This document shows, piece by piece, positions 19,417 to 31,330 of a stretch of 48,552 bases of DNA. Both the position numbers and the translations under genes were made by a program. How positions within the stretch are numbered: position 1 is the stretch's first letter; every line of letters starts with the position of its first letter. Under the pieces are notes generated by a model. The model had not been told where the DNA came from. It saw only the letters and a list, made by a program, of their open reading frames with translations, and did no database searches. Location: contig CABXFE010000004.1 in assembly GCA_902511425.1 (NCBI GenBank), positions 1-48,552 of the forward strand, in the 5' to 3' direction. Source of the DNA: an uncultured SAR86 cluster bacterium (GTDB lineage: Bacteria; Pseudomonadota; Gammaproteobacteria; Magnimaribacterales; D2472).

Positions 19417-20448
19417 CTATTGCCTGATAGCATCAATCATGACCTGTACTTTTTCAGGATCAATATTAGGTGTTATGCCATGACCAAGATTAAAAATAAA
19501 CCCTGGATAATCTTTCATGATGGTACAAATTCTTTGAGTTTCTTCCAAGATTAATTCATCAGACTCGAGCAAAACTTTGGGGTCAAGGTTTCCTTGTATA
19601 GCGAATAAATCTTTAAAATTTTTAGATATGCTTTCAATGTCTTCTTTCCAATAAAGACTGATGCATGTGATCTCATCAAAAATAATATTTTCAACTTTAT
19701 TGTTAGGAGATTTCTCAAATAAGATAATCGGAATGCTTGCTGTTAGCGGATCTTCCTTTAAGAGCTTGCAAAGCATTCGAGTGTATTTTAAAGAAAATTT
19801 TTCTAGCTCAGCGTCTGATAACAAATCTGCCCATGAATCAAAGATCTGCAGAGCGCTCACTCCACTCAGGACTTGTTGTCTTAAATATTCATAACAAGCA
19901 TTGCTGAGAATTTGAAGAAAATCTTGAAGTTCATCTGGATGCTCTCTCAAAAAAGTTTTAGTTTTATGAAAATCCTTTGATCCTCCACCTTCAATTGAAT
20001 ATGCTGCTAGCGTCCAAGGGCTTCCACAAAAACCAATAAGGGGAATATCTTGCGGTAATTGACTCCTGGTCTCTTCAACTGCTTTAAATACGTAATTTAG
20101 ATTATTGACATCGAATGAGGGTAATTTTTTTATGTCTTGCGGGTGTGATATTGGATTGCTAAATTTTGGTCCTTCACCTTCATGAAAAGCAAGACCGAGA
20201 TCTAATGCATCAGGTATTGTCAGAATATCTGAAAAAAGAATAGAAGCATCCAACCCAAACCTATCAATTGGCTGCAATGCCAATTCTGCGCATGTCTTAG
20301 GCTGTTTACACATATCTAAAAAATTAGAATAATTTTTTCTGATTTTTTGATATTCAGGTAGATACCTGCCTGCCTGACGCATAAACCATACAGGAGGGGT
20401 TGTGTTAGGTTGAAGGTTAAGTGCCCTTAAAAATTTAGAATCTTTCAT
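19417..20448 (-). CDS. hemE: Uroporphyrinogen decarboxylase
   Basis: 'PPVWFMRQAGRYLPEYQKIR', 'DASILFSDILTIPDALDLGL', 'GFCGSPWTLAAYSIEG', 'FNLGHGITPNIDPEKV'. Confidence 0.97.
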   Translation of the reverse strand: MKDSKFLRALNLQPNTTPPVWFMRQAGRYLPEYQKIRKNYSNFLDMCKQPKTCAELALQPIDRFGLDASILFSDILTIPDALDLGLAFHEGEGPKFSNPISHPQDIKKLPSFDVNNLNYVFKAVEETRSQLPQDIPLIGFCGSPWTLAAYSIEGGGSKDFHKTKTFLREHPDELQDFLQILSNACYEYLRQQVLSGVSALQIFDSWADLLSDAELEKFSLKYTRMLCKLLKEDPLTASIPIILFEKSPNNKVENIIFDEITCISLYWKEDIESISKNFKDLFAIQGNLDPKVLLESDELILEETQRICTIMKDYPGFIFNLGHGITPNIDPEKVQVMIDAIRQ

Positions 20449-22163
<1,715 letters not shown>

Positions 22164-22186
22164 ATTGTGCTAATATGTATAACTAA

Positions 22187-25100
22187 ATGCCACAACATAA
22201 TACACACACATCGTTATATCAAGAATCTCAAGCCAAGGATAATTGTGGTTTTGGACTAATCGTTAACCGACATGGAGTTCAAAATAGAGAAGTTGTAAAG
22301 CGTTCTATTGCAGGCCTAACCAGTATGACACACAGAGGGGCAATTGGAGCTGATGGTAAAACTGGCGATGGTTGCGGTCTTTTGTTTGATTTAAATCAAT
22401 CTTTCTTCAAAAAACAAATTAAAAAAGAGTTAAATATTAAATTACCTGAGTTATTTGGCATTGCACAAATTTTTTCTTCTGCATCATTAAAAAAAGATTT
22501 ACCAGCAATTAAAAAAATCCTTCAATCTGAAAATCTAATTTTTGAATGTATCAGAGAGGTGCCTATCAATAAATCTGTTCTTGGTGAGATAGCAATTGAA
22601 TCATTGCCTAAAATTAATCAGATATTCATAACACCAATTTCAAAAGATTTTAATAAAGAAAGATTTGAATCTTGTCTTTTGCAGGCTAGAAAGAAGATTG
22701 AAGAGTTGCATAACAATGACGAAAGGCTATACATCTGTAGCATGTCGAGCCAAACAATTGTATACAAAGGCTTAATGCTGCCTGATGCAATTAGTAATTT
22801 TTATACAGACATTGCAAAAAGATCATTCACTGCAAAGGTTTGTTTATTTCATCAAAGATTCTCTACAAATACTCAGCCAAGATGGCATTTAGCTCAACCT
22901 TTTAGGCTTCTTGCTCATAATGGTGAAATCAATGCAATCAGAGGAAACAGAAATTGGGTTAAAGCAAGAGCATCAAAATTTTCAACACCCTTAATTCCAG
23001 GCATAAGTAAATTCAAGTCACTTGTTAACGAAACAGGCTCTGACTCATCAGCATTAGATAACATGATTGAATTGTTGGTAAAGGGGGGCATAAATTTCTT
23101 CAGATCTATACGAATGGTCTTACCTCCAGCTTGGCAAAATATTCACACCATGGATCCTGAGGTAAGAGCGTTTCATGAATATAATTCAATGCATATGGAG
23201 GCTTGGGATGGCCCTGCTGGAATTGTTATGTCAGATGGGGAGTGGGCAATCTGTGTTTTAGATAGAAATGGATTGCGTCCAGCAAGATACCAAGTTTTAA
23301 ATAATGGAATGATCACAGTAGCTTCTGAAACTGGTATTTATCCAGTAGCTGATGAAGAGATTCTCCAAAAAGGTCGCCTAAGTCCTGGCGGAATTTTTGC
23401 AGTAAACACAGAATCTGGAGAAATTCTTGATCAAAAGATTATTGATGATCAGCTTAAACAGAGTAAGCCTTATAGAGATTGGCTCAAAAAATCTGCAATT
23501 TATCTTGAATCTACTTTGGATGCATTTGAGGGCCCTGGCATAAAGAAAATTCGACATTCGGAATTTATCAAATCATCAAAACTATTTTCTTTGTACAACG
23601 AAGAAAGAGTTTCTATAATAAAACCTCTTGCGCTTGATGGTCTTGAAGGCACTGGTTCCATGGGTGATGACACTGCATTGGCAATGCTAAGTTCAATGCC
23701 AAGATCTATATATGATTATTTCAGACAACAATTTGCACAGGTAACAAATCCACCGATTGATTCCCTAAGAGAGTCTAGCGTCATGTCATTAGAAGCATGC
23801 TTTGGTCCTGAATTGAACATCTTTGAGGAATCTAAAGATCATGCCAAAAGGATTGTTAGCACATCTCCGGTTCTGTCGCATAAAAAACTTTCAGCGTTAT
23901 TAAAAAATCCATATTTCTCCTCTAAAAATTTTGATTTGCAGTACTCACCCAAATCAAACCTCAAAGATGCTTTGAATGAATTAACAAAAAAAGTAGTTTC
24001 TGCTGTGCGAAAGGGAGAAATTATCATTCATTTAAATGAAAAATTACCCGATGGCAATAAGCTTTCAATCAATGCTTTGCTTGCAGTGGGTTGCATACAT
24101 CAAGAATTGGTAAGATTGGGACTCAGATCAGATGCCAACTTAATAGTGAGTTCTGCAACAGCCAGAGATACTCATCAAATTGCATGCTTGCTAAGCTTTG
24201 GAGCAACTGCTGTTTTCCCTTGGCTGGCTTTTCAAACAATCTTAGATTTAACTCATCGCAAGGAACTAAAGGGCAGCCCAACAGCCAACTGCGCCAAATA
24301 TCGAAAAGGCATTAATAAAGGGCTTTTAAAAATTATTTCTAAAATTGGCATTTCCACAATTTCCAGTTATCGGGGATCTCAGCTTCATGAGATCGTCGGC
24401 TTAAGTTCAGATATTGTAGATTTATCTTTTACCAATACTGTTAGTAGAGTTGGTGGCAAAACTTTTGAAGATCTAGATGTTGAGATGCGTTCGCTCAACA
24501 AATATGCAAATTCTAATGTAAGTGAGATTGGTCTAGGCGGTCTGTTGAAATTTGTGCATGGCGGCGAATATCACACTTATAATCCTGAGGTTGTAAAAAA
24601 ACTTCAGGAAGCAGTAAGCAAAGGGTCTATTCAAGCATATCAGGAGTATGCAGCGCTGGTTAATTTGCGAGACCCTGCAATGCTAAGAGATTTAATGATG
24701 GTTAAATTTCCTAAAAACCCACAAAAAGTTAAGCCTTACAATACAAAACTACTTCTTAAAAAATTTGATTCTGCAGGAATGAGTTTAGGCGCCTTGTCTC
24801 CAGATGCTCATGAAACATTGGCTGAAGCTATGAATAGCATGGGAGCGAGGTCAAATTCTGGTGAGGGTGGAGAAGCCAAGGAAAGGTATGGCACTTCCAA
24901 GATGTCAAAAATTAAACAAGTTGCATCTGGTCGTTTTGGCGTCACACCAGAGTATTTGGTGAACGCCGAGGTTTTACAAATCAAAATTGCACAGGGCGCA
25001 AAACCAGGAGAGGGTGGACAACTTCCCGGAGGGAAAGTAAATGAGTTGATTGCAAAGCTGCGCTATTCAACCCCAGGGATTACCCTCATTTCGCCTCCAC

Positions 25101-26635
25101 CCCATCATGATATTTATTCAATTGAGGATTTAGCGCAATTAATCTTTGATCTTAAGCAAGTTAATCCTAAAGCATTGGTTTCAGTTAAATTAGTATCTGA
25201 GCCAGGAGTAGGGACAATTGCAGCGGGTGTCGCAAAGGCATATGCAGATCTCATCACTATTTCTGGTCATGATGGTGGAACGGGTGCAAGTCCTTTATCT
25301 TCTATTCGTTATGCAGGCTCTCCGTGGGAGCTTGGGTTGTCCGAGGCTCATCAAGCCCTGAGAGCAAGTAATTTAAGACATAAAGTCAGACTGCAAGCTG
25401 ATGGTGGTTTAAAAACTGGATTAGATGTTGTCAAAGCTGCAATTCTTGGAGCTGAATCATTTGGTTTTGGAACAGGCCCTATGATTGCGATGGGTTGTAA
25501 ATATTTAAGAATTTGTCACCTTAATAACTGCGCAACTGGCGTGGCTACGCAAAGAAGAGATATTATTGATCATCACTACATTGGTGAAAAAGAGCGAGTC
25601 ATCAATTACTTCTCATTTATTGCAAATGAAGTGCAAGAAATTCTAGCTAAACTTGGGGTGCCTGACCTCGAGTCTATTATCGGTCAAACACAGTATCTTA
25701 AAGATATTACACAAGATAATCCCTCTACAGCAAATATCAATTTGTCTCCGATTTTGTATTCTGATAAAAAATTAACTTCCCCCCATTACTGCAATACTTT
25801 GTCAAATAATCCATGGGATAAAGGTAATTTAAATGTAAAAATTCTTCAGGATATCAAGCCTTTTATCGCTAAAGATCAAAAATCTGATTTCCATTATAAA
25901 ATTTCAAATCGAGACAGATCTGTTGGAGCACAAGCTTCTGGCTTTATAGCCTCTTTGTATGGTGAAAGAGGATTAAAGCAATCTCAAACCCTTAATTTTA
26001 CCGGGTCAGCCGGCCAAAGCTTTGGTGTTTGGAATGCAGCTGGATTAACTCTCAATTTAAATGGTGATGCAAACGACTATGTGGGTAAGGGCATGAATGG
26101 AGGCAAGATTGTAATTTCAAGCTCCGCTGAATTCGCCTCACAAAAATCTCCATCAGTATTAGTCGGTAACACTGCACTATATGGTGCGACCGGCGGCGAA
26201 CTTTATGTAGGTGGATGTGTGGGAGAAAGATTTGCGGTTAGGAATTCTGGTGCATCTGCTGTTATTGAAGGCGCAGGCGATCATTGTTGTGAATATATGA
26301 CTGGTGGGCATGTAACTGTTTTGGGGAATATAGGTGCTAATTTTGGGGCAGGCATGACGGGCGGTTTTGCATATGTTCTTGACACTGATCGAAGGTTCTT
26401 TGATCAATGCAATCGAAGTCTTATCAACCTTGATAGAATTGTCAGTGAAGAAATGGAGTCACACAGAAAATTTTTAAAACAAATCCTTGCTCGCCATATT
26501 AAAGAAACCAAGAGCGATAGAGCAAAATTAATCCTAGATGAATTCGATAGATTTGAACCCTCTTTTTGGTTAGTGTCACCTGCTGCTTTAAATATTCAAG
26601 ATCTTCTTAAAGCAACAACAGCTAACGCTGCTTAA
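22187..26635 (+). CDS. gltB: Glutamate synthase large (alpha) subunit
   Basis: 'DNCGFGLIVNRHG' N-terminal Cys amidotransferase region, 'HQRFSTNTQPRWHLAQPFRLLAHNGEINAIRGNRNW', FMN domain 'GEGGEAKERYGTSKMSKIKQVASGRFGVTPEYL', 'CHLNNCATGVATQ', GXGXG C-terminal repeats. Confidence 0.98.
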   Translation: MPQHNTHTSLYQESQAKDNCGFGLIVNRHGVQNREVVKRSIAGLTSMTHRGAIGADGKTGDGCGLLFDLNQSFFKKQIKKELNIKLPELFGIAQIFSSASLKKDLPAIKKILQSENLIFECIREVPINKSVLGEIAIESLPKINQIFITPISKDFNKERFESCLLQARKKIEELHNNDERLYICSMSSQTIVYKGLMLPDAISNFYTDIAKRSFTAKVCLFHQRFSTNTQPRWHLAQPFRLLAHNGEINAIRGNRNWVKARASKFSTPLIPGISKFKSLVNETGSDSSALDNMIELLVKGGINFFRSIRMVLPPAWQNIHTMDPEVRAFHEYNSMHMEAWDGPAGIVMSDGEWAICVLDRNGLRPARYQVLNNGMITVASETGIYPVADEEILQKGRLSPGGIFAVNTESGEILDQKIIDDQLKQSKPYRDWLKKSAIYLESTLDAFEGPGIKKIRHSEFIKSSKLFSLYNEERVSIIKPLALDGLEGTGSMGDDTALAMLSSMPRSIYDYFRQQFAQVTNPPIDSLRESSVMSLEACFGPELNIFEESKDHAKRIVSTSPVLSHKKLSALLKNPYFSSKNFDLQYSPKSNLKDALNELTKKVVSAVRKGEIIIHLNEKLPDGNKLSINALLAVGCIHQELVRLGLRSDANLIVSSATARDTHQIACLLSFGATAVFPWLAFQTILDLTHRKELKGSPTANCAKYRKGINKGLLKIISKIGISTISSYRGSQLHEIVGLSSDIVDLSFTNTVSRVGGKTFEDLDVEMRSLNKYANSNVSEIGLGGLLKFVHGGEYHTYNPEVVKKLQEAVSKGSIQAYQEYAALVNLRDPAMLRDLMMVKFPKNPQKVKPYNTKLLLKKFDSAGMSLGALSPDAHETLAEAMNSMGARSNSGEGGEAKERYGTSKMSKIKQVASGRFGVTPEYLVNAEVLQIKIAQGAKPGEGGQLPGGKVNELIAKLRYSTPGITLISPPPHHDIYSIEDLAQLIFDLKQVNPKALVSVKLVSEPGVGTIAAGVAKAYADLITISGHDGGTGASPLSSIRYAGSPWELGLSEAHQALRASNLRHKVRLQADGGLKTGLDVVKAAILGAESFGFGTGPMIAMGCKYLRICHLNNCATGVATQRRDIIDHHYIGEKERVINYFSFIANEVQEILAKLGVPDLESIIGQTQYLKDITQDNPSTANINLSPILYSDKKLTSPHYCNTLSNNPWDKGNLNVKILQDIKPFIAKDQKSDFHYKISNRDRSVGAQASGFIASLYGERGLKQSQTLNFTGSAGQSFGVWNAAGLTLNLNGDANDYVGKGMNGGKIVISSSAEFASQKSPSVLVGNTALYGATGGELYVGGCVGERFAVRNSGASAVIEGAGDHCCEYMTGGHVTVLGNIGANFGAGMTGGFAYVLDTDRRFFDQCNRSLINLDRIVSEEMESHRKFLKQILARHIKETKSDRAKLILDEFDRFEPSFWLVSPAALNIQDLLKATTANAA

Positions 26636-26636
26636 T

Positions 26637-27710
26637 TTAATTTTTTAACCCTTTTTGAAGATTCGCTGAATTAAAAGAATTAGTCACTACTGCATTTGAT
26701 ATTTTATTTAACAGGACTATATTTAATTTACCTTTTTTCATTTTCTTATCTCTAAAAATATATGGTTTTAATTCTCCATACTTGTATTGCTTAAGAGAAA
26801 GATCAAATTCAAACATTTCTAATAAACTAATAACTTCTGTGTATTCTTTTTGTGAAATAAGATTTTCTAAATATGAAATTTTAGATGCGACTTTCATCCC
26901 CTTGGCAACAGCTTCCCCATGCAGAATTCTTTTATAATTACCATGTGCTTCTATAGCATGCCCAAATGTATGACCAAAATTCAAAATTGCACGGACTCCA
27001 TTCTCCTTCTCATCTTTTGTAACAATCTTTGCCTTAGTGTTTATGGATGCATATATTATCTCCTCAATAATATGTGGATCCATTGATAATATTTTTTTGG
27101 CATTTAATTTAAGCAATGAAAACAGAGGTTTATTTTTAATAAGAGCGTATTTAATAACTTCTGCTAATCCTGCCTTGAATTCTCTTTCAGGAAGGGTTTT
27201 AAGTACAGATGTTTCTATAATGACACCTTTTGGATTGTAAAAAGCTCCAACAAGATTCTTACCCGCTGCAATATTGATAGCAGTCTTGCCACCCACAGAA
27301 GAATCAACTTGAGAAAGCAGTGTTGTCGGTATCTGTATAAATTGAATGCCTCTTAGGTATGAACTCGCAACATAGCCAGAGATATCTCCTATAACTCCTC
27401 CGCCAATAGCAATTATCAAATCTGTTCTATCAAAATTTTTTTCTGCTAAGAAATTTAGTATTTTTTGAAAATTTTGAACGGACTTAGCTTTTTCTCCATG
27501 TTGAAGAATTATTTTAAAAACTTTGGTTGATGGCTTGCTAACACTAATTACTTTATTAAGAATCTTGGTTGGCACCCCATCATCTGAAATAATCAGTGTC
27601 TTTTTATGCTCTTTCAGCAGAGGAGTTAGATTTTTCTTAGATATAGCTTCTTTACTAATTAGAATCCTGTATCTGTTATTTTTTTGACCTGCAAATAACT
27701 CTTTAGCCAT
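26637..27710 (-). CDS. aroB: 3-dehydroquinate synthase
   Basis: 'AIGGGVIGDISGYVASSYLRGIQFIQIPTTLLSQVDSSVGGKTAIN', 'NFGHTFGHAIE', 'LHGEAVAKGM'. Confidence 0.97.
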   Translation of the reverse strand: MAKELFAGQKNNRYRILISKEAISKKNLTPLLKEHKKTLIISDDGVPTKILNKVISVSKPSTKVFKIILQHGEKAKSVQNFQKILNFLAEKNFDRTDLIIAIGGGVIGDISGYVASSYLRGIQFIQIPTTLLSQVDSSVGGKTAINIAAGKNLVGAFYNPKGVIIETSVLKTLPEREFKAGLAEVIKYALIKNKPLFSLLKLNAKKILSMDPHIIEEIIYASINTKAKIVTKDEKENGVRAILNFGHTFGHAIEAHGNYKRILHGEAVAKGMKVASKISYLENLISQKEYTEVISLLEMFEFDLSLKQYKYGELKPYIFRDKKMKKGKLNIVLLNKISNAVVTNSFNSANLQKGLKN

Positions 27711-28212
27711 AATTTTTAACTAGCTTCACAATTTCATTTGCAACCTCTGAGCCACTTTTATTCTCTGTATTGATTATGTGATCAGACACTTCTTCATAGA
27801 AGGACTGTCGAGATTTTTGTAGATCTGCCAAAACCTTTTCAGGATCTTGATCTTTTAAGAGCGGCCTGTCCTTATCTTTAGCTGTTCGCTCAACTTGAGT
27901 ATTTAGCGGAGTATGCAAGTAGAAAACAGTTCCTCTTGATGCCAACAGCTCTCTATTTTCTTCTTCAATAATAATGCCACCACCAGTAGCAAGAACAATC
28001 GAATTTAATGCAACCATTTCTTTTAACGTAGCAGTTTCTCTTTTTCTAAAACCAGCCTCACCCTCTATATCAAAAATCCAATCTATTGTGACGCCTGTAC
28101 TTTCTTCAATCTTTGCATCTGTATCGTGAAAGTCTAAAAATAGCTCGCCCGCCACAATTTTTCCAACAGTGGTTTTTCCAGATCCCATGGGACCAACAAT
28201 AAAAATATTCAT
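27703..28212 (-). CDS. aroK: Shikimate kinase
   Basis: 'IFIVGPMGSGKTTVGKIVAGELFLDFHDTDAKIEESTGVTIDWIFDIEGEAGFRKRE', 'VLATGGGII', 'RPLL'; overlaps aroB by 8 bp. Confidence 0.97.
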   Translation of the reverse strand: MNIFIVGPMGSGKTTVGKIVAGELFLDFHDTDAKIEESTGVTIDWIFDIEGEAGFRKRETATLKEMVALNSIVLATGGGIIIEEENRELLASRGTVFYLHTPLNTQVERTAKDKDRPLLKDQDPEKVLADLQKSRQSFYEEVSDHIINTENKSGSEVANEIVKLVKNYG

Positions 28213-28321
28213 ACTTAGTTTTTTAAGTTGCAGATTCTATCATTTATAGGGGTAAAATAATTCTAATTCATGCATCAAAATATATTAGAGCTTCACTTAA
28301 AAATTTCATTACTTAAATTTT

Positions 28322-30748
28322 ATGTTCGTTAGATTAATTAATTGGACCTTATCCGCTGCTCTTTTTAGTACTCTCTTATCAATATTATTCATCGGAACTG
28401 GGTATCTTCTTGTAAAGCCAAGCCTGCCTGAGATTGATTTAGTTGATGAGGATGTTTTGCAAATACCTTTAAAAGTTTATACATCTGATGGGGTTCTTAT
28501 TGGAGAGTTTGGTGATCAAAAAAGAAGGACCATTGAATATGAAGACATCCCACTTAATTTAAAGAATGCATTTTTAGCCGCTGAAGATGATCAATTTTTT
28601 AAGCATCATGGCATAAGAATTACATCACTCATTAGAGCTGTATATCAAATGATTAAATCCGGAGAAATTGTGAGCGGCGGAGGTACAATTTCAATGCAGG
28701 TTGTAAGGGGTTACTTGTTATCTCGAGAGCAAAAAATTACTCGAAAGATCAAAGAAATTTATTTAGCTTTTGAATTAGAAAGTCATGCAAATAAAGAAGA
28801 GATCTTCTCTCTTTATTTAAATACTATCTTTTTAGGTAATAGGTCCTATGGAGTTGAGGCTGCAGCAAATAAATATTTTTCTAAATCTATAAATGAGCTA
28901 ACTCTTGCTGAATCTGCATTAATCGCTTCCTCAGCTCAACTTCCTTCAAGAATTAACCCTATTCGCTCCCCCGATAGATCACTCATTAGGCGCAACTGGA
29001 TTTTAGGAAGAATGTATAAGCTTGGATATATTGGTAGAGGACAGTTCTTAATTGCAAAGTCTGAGCCAATCAACTTAACGCAATTGGACTCAAGCTTTTC
29101 TTTAGATGGGAGATACATTGCTGAGATTGCTAGACAGGCAATGATTGATAGATATGGCCTATCAGCATATAGGGATGGGCTATCAGTTTTTACAACAATA
29201 GACTCTTCTCTGCAGAAGGCTGCTTTGGAAAGTATTTCTAATAATTTATATGCCTATGACAAGCGCCATGGTTGGAGAGAGCCTAAAAATATTTCGTTTA
29301 AAATTCCCGAATTTATTTTCAACGAATTGCAGGCTGGTAATTTAGATATTTTGTATCAAGAGTCAAATATATTGGACGCTTTAGGAATGAAACAGTTGAA
29401 TATATCCCTTTTAAGAGATTATTTTACTGAGCTTGTAAGTTTTGATAAACATTCAGTTGGGATGGTTATTGATGTTAAACCAGAAAGGGTAATCTATTTA
29501 AATAATGCTTTTAAAATAAAACAACTTCTTTGGGATGATTCATATAAATGGGCTAAGAAAAAAATAGATATAAATAAATTAGGCCCAAGCCCTCAAAATT
29601 TTTATGACATTCTGCGTATGGGCGATTTAATATATATAACTGAAATAAATGGAACTTTCTCTCTTGATCAAGTTCCTGATGCTGAGGTTGCATTTATTTC
29701 TACAGACCCTTCTAGTGGAGCAATCAAGACTTATGTTGGAGGATTAAATTTTTCAAATAGCAATTTTGATAGGGTAAAACAATCATATCCCCAATCAGGC
29801 TCTAGCTTTAAGCCTTTTATTTATGCTGCCGCTTTTGCTAATGGTTATAAGGCATCAGATAAAATTAATGATGCCCCAATAATATTTGAGGACTCTAATT
29901 TAGAGAGTAGCTGGAGGCCAGAAAATTATACAGGGAAATTTTATGGACCCATTAGACTTAGAGAAGCATTAGTTCAGTCAGTAAATTTAGTTTCTATAAA
30001 GTTATTAAGGGAAATGGGGATACCACTGACTCAAAATTATTTATCTAGGTTTGGCTTTCCAGTTTCTAGGCTTGCACCAGATTTATCATTAGCGCTTGGA
30101 TCATCAAGTTTCTCGCCTGCTGAGATGGTAAGGGCATACAGTATCTTAGCTAACTCTGAAGACCCCAAAGATTTATTTTTTATAGAGCGCGTGGTGGATA
30201 GAAATGGAAACACTATTTTTAACAATCCTCAAAGTGAAAATAAGAGAAAAAATATTGACGCATTTCCATGGTTTCAAACTCAGCTAACAGAGGAAATTAA
30301 ACCTTTCTATTTATTACCCCCCATTCAAAACAAAACATTGGATCCAATTGATCCAAGAGTTACTTTTATTACAAAAGATATTTTGCGTGAAGCGCTATCA
30401 AGAGGAAGTAATGGTCGTAAAACTAAAGTCTTGAGTAGGAGCGATATTGCAGGAAAAACTGGAACAACAAATGATGCTATAAGCACATGGTTCTCAGGTT
30501 TTCACAATAATTTAGTAACAACTGTTTGGATTGGAACTGATGATTTTTCTTCTTTGGGAGATAATGAGTATGGATCAAGCATCGCTCTACCCACCTGGGT
30601 TGATTTCATGAAAACAGCTCTTTTCAGCCTGCCTGAAGAAGACTGGAAAATTCCTGAAGGTTTGTCATATATCAGGATTGACCGTGAAACGGGCAGGCCA
30701 GTTGATGAAAGTAGTAAAAATTCTTATTTTGAGCTTTCTCTAGACTAG
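28322..30748 (+). CDS. mrcA: Penicillin-binding protein 1A (bifunctional transglycosylase/transpeptidase)
   Basis: GT51 'AAEDDQFFKHHGIRITSLIRA', 'GGGTISMQVVRGYLL', 'SLYLNTIFLGNRSYGVEAAANKYF'; transpeptidase 'SGSSFKPFIY', 'SVNLVS', 'AGKTGTTNDAISTWFSGF'. Confidence 0.96.
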   Translation: MFVRLINWTLSAALFSTLLSILFIGTGYLLVKPSLPEIDLVDEDVLQIPLKVYTSDGVLIGEFGDQKRRTIEYEDIPLNLKNAFLAAEDDQFFKHHGIRITSLIRAVYQMIKSGEIVSGGGTISMQVVRGYLLSREQKITRKIKEIYLAFELESHANKEEIFSLYLNTIFLGNRSYGVEAAANKYFSKSINELTLAESALIASSAQLPSRINPIRSPDRSLIRRNWILGRMYKLGYIGRGQFLIAKSEPINLTQLDSSFSLDGRYIAEIARQAMIDRYGLSAYRDGLSVFTTIDSSLQKAALESISNNLYAYDKRHGWREPKNISFKIPEFIFNELQAGNLDILYQESNILDALGMKQLNISLLRDYFTELVSFDKHSVGMVIDVKPERVIYLNNAFKIKQLLWDDSYKWAKKKIDINKLGPSPQNFYDILRMGDLIYITEINGTFSLDQVPDAEVAFISTDPSSGAIKTYVGGLNFSNSNFDRVKQSYPQSGSSFKPFIYAAAFANGYKASDKINDAPIIFEDSNLESSWRPENYTGKFYGPIRLREALVQSVNLVSIKLLREMGIPLTQNYLSRFGFPVSRLAPDLSLALGSSSFSPAEMVRAYSILANSEDPKDLFFIERVVDRNGNTIFNNPQSENKRKNIDAFPWFQTQLTEEIKPFYLLPPIQNKTLDPIDPRVTFITKDILREALSRGSNGRKTKVLSRSDIAGKTGTTNDAISTWFSGFHNNLVTTVWIGTDDFSSLGDNEYGSSIALPTWVDFMKTALFSLPEEDWKIPEGLSYIRIDRETGRPVDESSKNSYFELSLD

Positions 30749-30753
30749 GATGC

Positions 30754-31326
30754 TTAATGTTTAAATATACTGCTAGATAAAAGCGACCAATAATTTTCAA
30801 TATAGCTGCTTGGTATCTCCTTAAATTTATTTCTAATAAACCTAGAAATTACACCTTCCATTATTGAAGTAATAAGATGAGCGCTTTGGCCTGGAGTAAG
30901 TTGCAAAGCATCTTTTTTTGAAGAAAGTAATTGCTTGATTGACAGCTCCAATCTTTCATAGAACTGATTTACAGAATCAATAACATTTTGCTCACTTGGC
31001 CCCAATGCTTCTCGGGATAGAATACGTGCAAAACCCTTATTTTTTTCTAGAAATATTGCATAAAAAAAGAATATTAATCTAACTTTTTCTTCAGGATCAA
31101 TATCTGCATCTTTTTTTATTTCCCCGACTTTTTGAAAAATTGTTTGGTCACAAAAAGAAAATAGTTCTAAAAATATAGACCTTTTACTAGGGAAATGCCT
31201 GTAAAGAGCTGCTTCAGTTATTCCGCTCTCTGCTGCAAGAACAGCCGTTGTAACCTTCGTAGCATCTCTTTCTTCTAAGAGCTTTGCCAGGCTCTGGAGA
31301 ATAATTTGTTTTCTGTCTTTTGACAT
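30754..31326 (-). CDS. slmA: Nucleoid occlusion factor SlmA (TetR family)
   Basis: 'RKQIILQSLAKLLEERDATKVTTAVLAAESGITEAALYRHFPSKRSIFLELFSF' closely resembles SlmA; adjacent to algC. Confidence 0.88.
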   Translation of the reverse strand: MSKDRKQIILQSLAKLLEERDATKVTTAVLAAESGITEAALYRHFPSKRSIFLELFSFCDQTIFQKVGEIKKDADIDPEEKVRLIFFFYAIFLEKNKGFARILSREALGPSEQNVIDSVNQFYERLELSIKQLLSSKKDALQLTPGQSAHLITSIMEGVISRFIRNKFKEIPSSYIENYWSLLSSSIFKH

Positions 31327-31330
31327 AGCT